Shown one piece after another: positions 58,901 to 64,000 of a DNA stretch of 64,000 bases; the first letter of the stretch is position 1; every line of letters begins with the position of its first letter. The stretch is from Sipunculus nudus (lineage: Eukaryota; Annelida; Sipuncula; Golfingiida; Sipunculidae). The notes under the pieces were generated by a model, which was given only the letters and a program-made list of their open reading frames with translations, was not told the origin of the DNA and searched no databases. The position numbers and the translations under genes are program-made. Location: positions 13,541,019-13,605,018 of the forward strand of contig CM049306.1 of assembly GCA_026874595.1 (NCBI GenBank), written 5' to 3'.

Positions 58901-61900
58901 GTAATCATATGATGTCAAAAAAGCACTTTTATAAATGTTTTTTATACATCAGAGAATGAAAATCAAAATAACCAAAGTGTCTGGACATTGAAGTTATCTG
59001 CTCTGTCTTATCTGTTTGATACATTTGTGAAATTCAATTTTTATCAAACTTAAAAGCTTATTTTTAATAGAAAAATAAAAACTTTGTTATATTCTATGAA
59101 CTCTTTTCAATAAGTAGTTTTTACTAGATTTGAATTTTCTTGAATTTTCTTCTAATTTCCATTTACCTTGTACACATTAATCACCCAAGTTTCACCTAAC
59201 TTTCACAATTTGGTTACGTACTGGGTGCAGAAAAAATGCAGCTGGTGTAACACCAAGAGAACGGAGAAGACGTAAACAGGACGGCACAGGGGCTGTCTCC
59301 AATGAAACAGCAGCTGCTCAGTCCGCTTTGACCTCTGACCCCAGTGTTTCCTTTAAGCCTACGTATGTCACTTAGCATCATTGATACTGATAACTGATGA
59401 CAGGTATATTGTTGATAGTTCTGCAGCATGCAATCACTGAGTATATCATTACATTTGTGCAGCCTTTCTCAAAACTTTTCCTTCATAACTTCTGATTGTC
59501 ATGTCATTTTCAGGAGATTTTACATTTTTGGCTCTTGTTCCCAATATACAAAATTTGAAACTGACTCGACATCCACCTAGTCCTAGAAAATTCCTCCTGA
59601 ATCTCTGATGTGTGTTTTAGGGATGAATATTGTTTTTACTAAAGCAGAATATTGATTTCCTACCTGCATCAGTTATCAGTTGCAAAGTTAGGAGGTTCAC
59701 TGTATTTTTAAATAAGGTAGTGCAATGTCTAAATTTTCCTTGTATATTATACCAATATACACATCATTGATATTCGTTGTTGTGCAATATAACATGAATT
59801 TCATTAATTATCTTTAATTTAGGTGACTCAGTGATTGCCTACCTTGTATACATGATTGAAAAGTACAATGGACCTCCTTTTTCTCCTGTTGATTTAATCT
59901 TTAATATGTTTGATTATTTCCCAAACATAGATTGAAGTAGCAGTTTATGATTCATTATACTCTTTGTTTTGCATTGTTGATCCAAACATAGCTATTTACA
60001 ATTTTTTCATGTCTTTAAGTGTCCTTTTAGTTTTTTTCTGATTTCACCAGTAGATCAGTCGTATTACTATGCTCATCACATACTATCAGGTGAATATATA
60101 GTCATTCTCTATTTCAGATTTTCTTGTGATGTTTCCTGTGTTTCATTCCTTTGATCCCTCATGATCTTGTGTCATTTCTTTAAGTAAGCAATGTAAATAA
60201 AATATTAACTATGATAAATGAAACTTATGGAAACCACTTGTGTGAAGCCTAATTCTTCCAGGGATTGTTTACTATTCATGGAATCTTGTCAAGTATACTT
60301 GTCTTAATTGTCTGCCATTCTTAGAATTTGCCTTTTTATAAAGCTACCAGAAGTGAAAAGTTCTGAACTCACCAGGTCCAGGTGAAGTGTACATTGTATT
60401 TGTAATATGCTATGTGCCCCTCCTTGTTTTAAGAGTTTATACCTCTTGCTTCACACAAAATTATAGTATAAGGCCAAAAAAAATTAAAGGTTTGGTTCTC
60501 AGGCACCGCCCGCATCAATTTTAAACCCCCGCATCAAAAATTTTTATTTTGATTTTCAATAGAAACTTATCAATTTTGAGCTGCAGCCGCTCGGACATTT
60601 CTTATGTTAAGAAGATAAAATCATACAATTTCCTTTATTATGTAGTGCTTTTACTTATTTAGCCAAATAAATATGTTATTATCATGCTTTTCCCTTATAA
60701 TTTGACATTTTTATCGAAACATACCAAAAAAATAAAATAAAAAAAACCGCCCGCCCGCATTGATTTTCTGAAAAAAGTGCCTGAGAACCATACCTTTTTT
60801 TTATTTTGGCCTAATGTAAGGCTTATTTTCTTTAAAAGGAAATGAAAATATGATAACTTATGAGGAAGAAACAGTTATCTTTGAAACATTGATTTTTATT
60901 TTGGTAAAATATTGTAATTTGCGTACTGCGTGTAATCTGTACAAAGTTTTGTACACTGTGGCTTAATTGGTACTGACCTTGATCATGTAGTCAACCCCTG
61001 GCAGGACGGGATTCTTTGGATTGGTCAATCTGAATTCTTTTCAGATAATTTTGGAAACCCAGTTTTTAGTTTGTTATTATTTCGCCTAAAGCACCAGTTG
61101 CACTTCCTATCTATCACTTCACTAGTAGCTATTAATTAACAGTAATTCTGTGATGCTAATATTCATTTAACCCTCATAAGCAAGTTATAATGATATGTTA
61201 GATGTGTGAACTATATTAACCCCTACTGGTGTAATCCTTTCACAGGAAACCCCAGGCTCCTCCCCGCAGGTTCGGTAAAACTGACAGCAAGGAGAGTCCA
61301 AGACGAACCCCAACCACTGATATCTTCGGTAAACATAGGTGAGCATTAATTTCAAGAGCATCTTTCAGCAACTACAAGTACCTCCACTGAGACCCAGTGT
61401 TAGGTCATTAAAAGATAAGGGATTCAGTTGTCATAACCATTTGTCTCTCCTTGGATTAAATGCTTGTCAGTGGCAAAGTGGGTATCTGCTCTCTCCACTG
61501 GTACTACCAGCTTAACAGGAAGGAAGGTGGTGCCATCTGTCTGGTCTACAGGAAAACTCTCCAAGGTTTCTTGAGCTGCCCATTTCAATCTTTAAGTATA
61601 ATAGTCTGAATAAGTGTTTTAGTGAGGTGAACTTAAAGAATTAAAAGCTTGAAAACATAATGTTATATTTAATTTAAATGTTTTTCTGGCACATTGATTT
61701 GAGTTGTCTGTGACAGATGTCAATTAGAGTGTTTCACAGCTAGGTCAGTTCTAATTTACAACACAGCAGTAATGACATCTTGATCACTAATTACATGGTA
61801 TAAATACAGTCACCAATTCATGTGACTTTCAGTAAATTGGCTTAAAGGAAGTTTAGGAAGTGCCTTGATCACACCTGCCATATTTTTTATGTGGATGTAT

Positions 61901-64000
61901 ATCTTGGTATCAGGTTGGCTTCTAATTTTCACTTGTAAGTTTTACCTTGTTTGAATTTTACCAGGTAAATTTTTATTCTGTAATATTGTCTCTGATATGT
62001 TATGTTTAGAAGAAGAATTAATAATATTCATGGATGAGAAGTGATATTATAAAATTTAAATGACAGTAAGATTTATCAGGTAGTAACCAATGGTACTGTA
62101 AACTTATTTAATTCATTGTATCCTCCAAAACAAAGTTTTCCGGATACTATGTTTTTGACAAAGTCCGCCGCCAGGCTCGTTTCCGGACAACTCCTCTGAG
62201 ACCACTGGACCAATTTTTCTGAAACTTGACCCCATTATCGGGTCACATGTTAACTGATGCCTAATCATTTTTGTTGACCTCTGACCTTTCCTCTCTGCAG
62301 TGCATCTGTACGTCTGTTTTCACACATTAACCAACATATCTTCTGACTTGTTTGACCAATCAAACCACCTGCAACTGATTTTGCACAGCGTCCATCTGTT
62401 CTGCCTGCCTTTGCTTAAAATCACTCATATCTGTCCTGTGGTTGGACTTATCAACCTGAAATTTTGCATGTGTATATATCCTGGATAGTTTTCTTGATTT
62501 TATGACAGGTGGTGCCACCTACAGTCAGATTCATGCTGCAGACATCCATGCTAATATCTCCAGATTAGTTTGATGTATCATCCTAAAATTTTGCATGGGT
62601 ATAGATTGGAGCTCTGCAATTATCACCAATTATTGATTAATCGAATCAATGTTTTGAAAATCTTTGATTTGTCATCGAGAACCAGTCCACCAAATTTCAT
62701 GGATTTGTGCCGGAATATTGCCCATTTCCACATTAAAATAATTCAAGGTCAGTCTCTCAGTATTTTAGTCTTGCTGTAAGATGATCTAGAATGCAGATTC
62801 TAGAATTCACAGGGTAAAAAAAATTAAATTGTAGTTCATTCTTCACTTCCAAGGTGGCAGCAGCGTAAGTGTAAGCAGTCCCTGAACTCTCTGTCATGTA
62901 AAATAATCGATTATTAATCGATAATCGGTTGCCACAAGTTCCGCTTAATGGATTACAAATTTTGGATCCTATTCCTAGCTCTAGTATAGATCTCACATAG
63001 CTCATTATCATACACAAAATTGGTGTCCCACCTGCAACCATTTTTGCACAGCGTCCATCTGTTTGTCTGCTGTGGGATAAATCACTCATATCTCCGCAGT
63101 GGTTTGACTATTCTGCCTAAAATTTTGCATGTTTAAACATCTTGGATATTTCTATCGATTTTAAGGTAGGTGGTGCCACCCACATTCACATTTATGCTGC
63201 AGACATCCATGCTAATATCTCAGGACTGGTTTGACGTATGGACCTGAAATTTTGCACGAGTATAGATCTTACATAGCTCTATAGCATATACTAATTTGGT
63301 GGCCCAACTTACTACCATTTTTGCATAGTGTCCTTCTGTTCATCCGCCTAGGGTAAAAATCACTCATATCTCAGCAGTGGTTTGGCTTATCCACCTGCGA
63401 TTTTGCATATGTATACATTTTGGAAAACTTTTCTCTCTCAAATAACAGGTGGCACCACCTACAATCATGTTTTACTTGGCAGACATCCATGCTAATATGC
63501 AACACATCTCACTCTATTTCCCCTTGACACTCAATCCATGTGTCAGTTCACCAGTGCCACTCTGATTTAGGCGGATACACAAAGTTACTTGTCGACTACC
63601 CGTATTCTAGTTGATTTATGCAACCAGCATAGTCAAGTGCATACAAATCATGGTCTTGTAGAAAACCATTTCAATTGATTTTTTTAGGATAACATAGCTT
63701 TATTTGCTGGATGGAATGAACCAGCTTGTGTTTATAGTGAGATTTTTCATATAAAAATAACATAGCTTTATTTGCTGGATGGAATGAACCAGCTTGTGTT
63801 TATAGTGAGATTTTTCATATAAAAATGTATTGTTTTAGAATTTTGAATATCATAAACAAAAAGCTGATGGGATAACTAAAAATTTGTTTATGTCTGGGTT
63901 TGCAGTGATAGAAAAACACCTACAAAAGAACTAGAGAGAGAAGGTTCATTTAGTGGCAAAAAAAGCCCTGCAAATAAAAGAGAGACAGAGGGAGGCAGAA
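52776..64000 (+). CDS. Charged Ser/Pro-rich protein, possible MAP9-like microtubule-associated protein, 5' part, seven exons
   Basis: Seven plus-strand exons (52776-52938, 53360-53792, 56033-56172, 56720-56834, 59231-59362, 61246-61338, 63906-64000+) have GT/AG borders. Every junction is phase-compatible (1, 2, 1, 2, 2, 2 nt carried over), giving 390 codons without a stop and running off the right edge. The N-terminus has KTSFQRELENKMKERKAKGL, then acidic ESEDDLASDD. The middle is basic, Ser/Pro-rich and low in complexity, with many SP and TP sites (RRTPTDLDS, ESPRRTPTTD, KKSPANKRE) and an acidic DISDEDED patch. No folded domain, signal peptide or membrane segment is visible. The FQ-E-L block followed by an acidic stretch recalls the start of vertebrate MAP9 (ASAP), a spindle-associated protein, but this is recognition from memory and weak. 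The gene model is strong and the function unproven. Confidence 0.85.
53360..53792 (+). CDS. MAP9-like gene, coding exon 2
   Basis: The acceptor is TTTATAG|AG. The 433-bp exon encodes 143 residues from LLSEFNMTSKGGG to GKKSPGA, rich in Ser, Arg and Gly, with the acidic patch DISDEDEDMG. The donor is GCGAA|GTAAGT. It is the longest exon of the model. Confidence 0.88.
53793..54499 (+). other. MAP9-like intron 2, unique part
   Basis: Unique AT-rich intron sequence up to the start of the dispersed repeat at about 54500. Intron 1 (52939-53359, 421 bp) is similar. No other exon was seen in either. Confidence 0.6.
54500..55770 (+). mobile_element. Multi-module bivalve-type dispersed repeat in MAP9-like intron 2
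   Basis: It opens TTAGCTCAGCTGACTC with ATCACTCTTTGTCCGTCGTC soon after and closes GACCCAAGGGTCACTTGTTT. I recognise both ends from abundant bivalve intergenic repeats. Four diverged modules start with an AATCGTAACC-like phrase at about 54591, 54943, 55261 and 55426 and share CTTGGAAACCTGGAATTTGG and CCAAAGTACCCCC. A C run of about 16 lies at 54717-54732. No ORF of transposase type is present. Confidence 0.8.
56033..56172 (+). CDS. MAP9-like gene, coding exon 3
   Basis: The acceptor is CAACTCTAG|G. The frame fixed by exon 2 gives KGSPRELEDISPRQGDRHSW and continues to EQRSKSP without a stop, 46 codons. The donor is CCCAG|GTAAGA. A longer ORF in another frame across this exon is spurious. Confidence 0.87.
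56720..56834 (+). CDS. MAP9-like gene, coding exon 4
   Basis: The acceptor is TTAATAG|GT. The exon encodes MKGRRTPTDLDSIEEGQEEP through RLKGQLLRQEED. The donor is GACAG|GTCTGT, and the 45-bp minisatellite starts only about 25 bp later. Confidence 0.85.
56859..58455 (+). repeat. 45-bp minisatellite, about 35 copies, in MAP9-like intron 4
   Basis: The unit runs AAATGCTTCATCATTACATC then ACAGGTGTTTCAGTTAAATT then TACAG. Variant units (GTGTATCAG, GTGTTCCAG, ACAGCTATG, and a 44-bp form ACAGAATGC) mark positions. Because 45 is divisible by three, two frames stay open for up to 200 codons (for example MLHHYITGVSVKFTE repeated). These are not taken as genes because they lie between exons with matching phase and the period guarantees such frames. 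Confidence 0.97.
57380..58457 (+). repeat. Higher-order duplication inside the minisatellite (2 x 539 bp)
   Basis: The variant order repeats with a 539-bp offset (eleven 45-bp units plus one 44-bp unit). The 44-bp variant starts at 57380 and 57919. The TTCGTCATTAC variant recurs at 57571 and 58110, each followed by ACAGCTATG and ATTACATAACAGG. An earlier 44-bp variant at 57111 is 269 bp before 57380, so a 6-unit step also occurred. Confidence 0.9.
58456..59230 (+). other. MAP9-like intron 4, unique part after the minisatellite
   Basis: AT-rich intron DNA. It contains AATAAATC near 58614, a possible polyadenylation signal, but nothing else supports a transcript end here. Confidence 0.5.
59231..59362 (+). 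CDS. MAP9-like gene, coding exon 5
   Basis: The acceptor is GGTGCAG|A. The exon encodes KNAAGVTPRERRRRKQDGTG through SDPSVSFKP, with a strongly basic RERRRRK cluster. The donor is CCTAC|GTATGT. Confidence 0.85.
59363..61245 (+). other. MAP9-like intron 5
   Basis: Unique AT-rich intron except for a TIR element at 60471-60812. No further exon was recognised. Confidence 0.6.
60471..60812. mobile_element. 342-bp TIR element (MITE)
   Basis: The two ends are inverted copies: AGGCCAAAA then GGTTTGGTTCTCAGGCAC on the left, and GTGCCTGAGAACCATACC then TTTTGGCCT on the right. CCGCCCGCAT-type sequence follows on both sides. It has no ORF. The duplication at the insertion site is at most two bases, so it was not assigned to a superfamily. 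Confidence 0.85.
61246..61338 (+). CDS. MAP9-like gene, coding exon 6
   Basis: The acceptor is TTTCACAG|G. The exon encodes KPQAPPRRFGKTDSKESPRR through DIFGKH. The donor is CATAG|GTGAGC. Confidence 0.87.
61339..62117 (+). other. MAP9-like intron 6, unique part
   Basis: Unique AT-rich sequence before element A. Nothing else was recognised. Confidence 0.55.
62118..63612 (+). mobile_element. Element A, copy 2 (interrupted by a nested hAT-like MITE)
   Basis: It aligns in the opposite orientation with 39063-41155. Internal modules repeat: GGTGGTGCCACC at about 62510 and 63170 (GGTGGCACCACC at 63450), and CAGACATCCATGCTAATAT at about 62541, 63201 and 63481, with AAATTTTGCAT phrases between. GTATCC at the left end and GGCGGATAC near the right end are inverted. 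It is split by a 377-bp insertion at 62607-62983. Confidence 0.85.
62607..62983. mobile_element. 377-bp hAT-like MITE nested in element A, 8-bp TSD
   Basis: It is flanked by GTATAGAT at 62599-62606 and 62984-62991. The termini are TGGAGCTCTG and (complemented) TAGAGCTAGG, with AATTATTGATTAATCGA-type inverted sequence just inside both. An 8-bp duplication and TAGAG-like ends fit the hAT superfamily. The uninterrupted GTATAGATCTTACATAGCTC at about 63258 in the same element is the empty-site equivalent. Confidence 0.85.
63689..63824 (+). repeat. 68-bp perfect tandem duplication near exon 7
   Basis: A 68-bp unit starting ATAACATAGCTTTATTTGC occurs twice head to tail (63689 and 63757) with no difference seen. 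It ends about 80 bp upstream of the exon 7 acceptor. Confidence 0.95.
63906..64000 (+). CDS. MAP9-like gene, coding exon 7 (cut by the window edge)
   Basis: The acceptor is GTTTGCAG|T. The frame gives DRKTPTKELEREGSFSGKKS through ETEGGR with no stop up to the last base. The exon end is outside the window. Confidence 0.82.

Overview
The window is animal nuclear DNA: AT-rich, intron-rich, and full of microsatellites and short non-autonomous transposons. A single-copy-type COE/EBF factor, a large single-exon TRIM-NHL gene and several dispersed repeats that I recognise from bivalve genomes suggest a lophotrochozoan, most likely a bivalve mollusc. The species cannot be named from the sequence.

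Three protein-coding loci can be supported. (1) The 5' part of a COE/EBF transcription factor gene lies on the minus strand from the left edge to 11184. Six coding exons join with matching splice phases into 185 residues, ending just after the H-C3 zinc knuckle; the rest lies beyond the left edge. (2) A single-exon TRIM-NHL ubiquitin ligase gene (RING, two B-boxes, coiled coil, six NHL repeats, 681 aa) lies on the minus strand at 43728-45773. (3) The 5' part of a low-complexity, charged, Ser/Pro-rich protein lies on the plus strand from 52775 to the right edge. Seven exons join in perfect phase to 390 codons. Its N-terminus resembles the microtubule-associated protein MAP9, but only weakly.

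Layout: 1-11.2 kb COE/EBF exons and introns; 11.2-43.7 kb a 32 kb intergenic stretch with GC-balanced islands (candidate regulatory DNA) between many (TA)n and (GA)n arrays; 43.7-45.8 kb TRIM-NHL; 45.8-52.8 kb intergenic; 52.8-64 kb the MAP9-like gene. The introns of the last gene hold a multi-module bivalve-type repeat, a 45-bp minisatellite of about 35 copies with a higher-order 12-unit duplication, and nested transposons.

The most informative structure is in the mobile DNA. One repeat (called element A here) occurs twice, inverted, at 39.1-41.2 kb and 62.1-63.6 kb. Each copy carries a different nested insertion, and the other copy shows the empty site, which fixes target-site duplications of 6 bp and 8 bp. 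A separate TIR family with ends near CAGGCGCGGATCC has two copies with clean 5-bp duplications. Long (TA)n arrays are common up to about 35.4 kb and absent after 43.2 kb, and several CTCF-like motifs lie near 29-31.5 kb, so a regulatory boundary between the COE/EBF domain and the two right-hand genes is a reasonable hypothesis. I found no clear sign of a wholly new molecular system.
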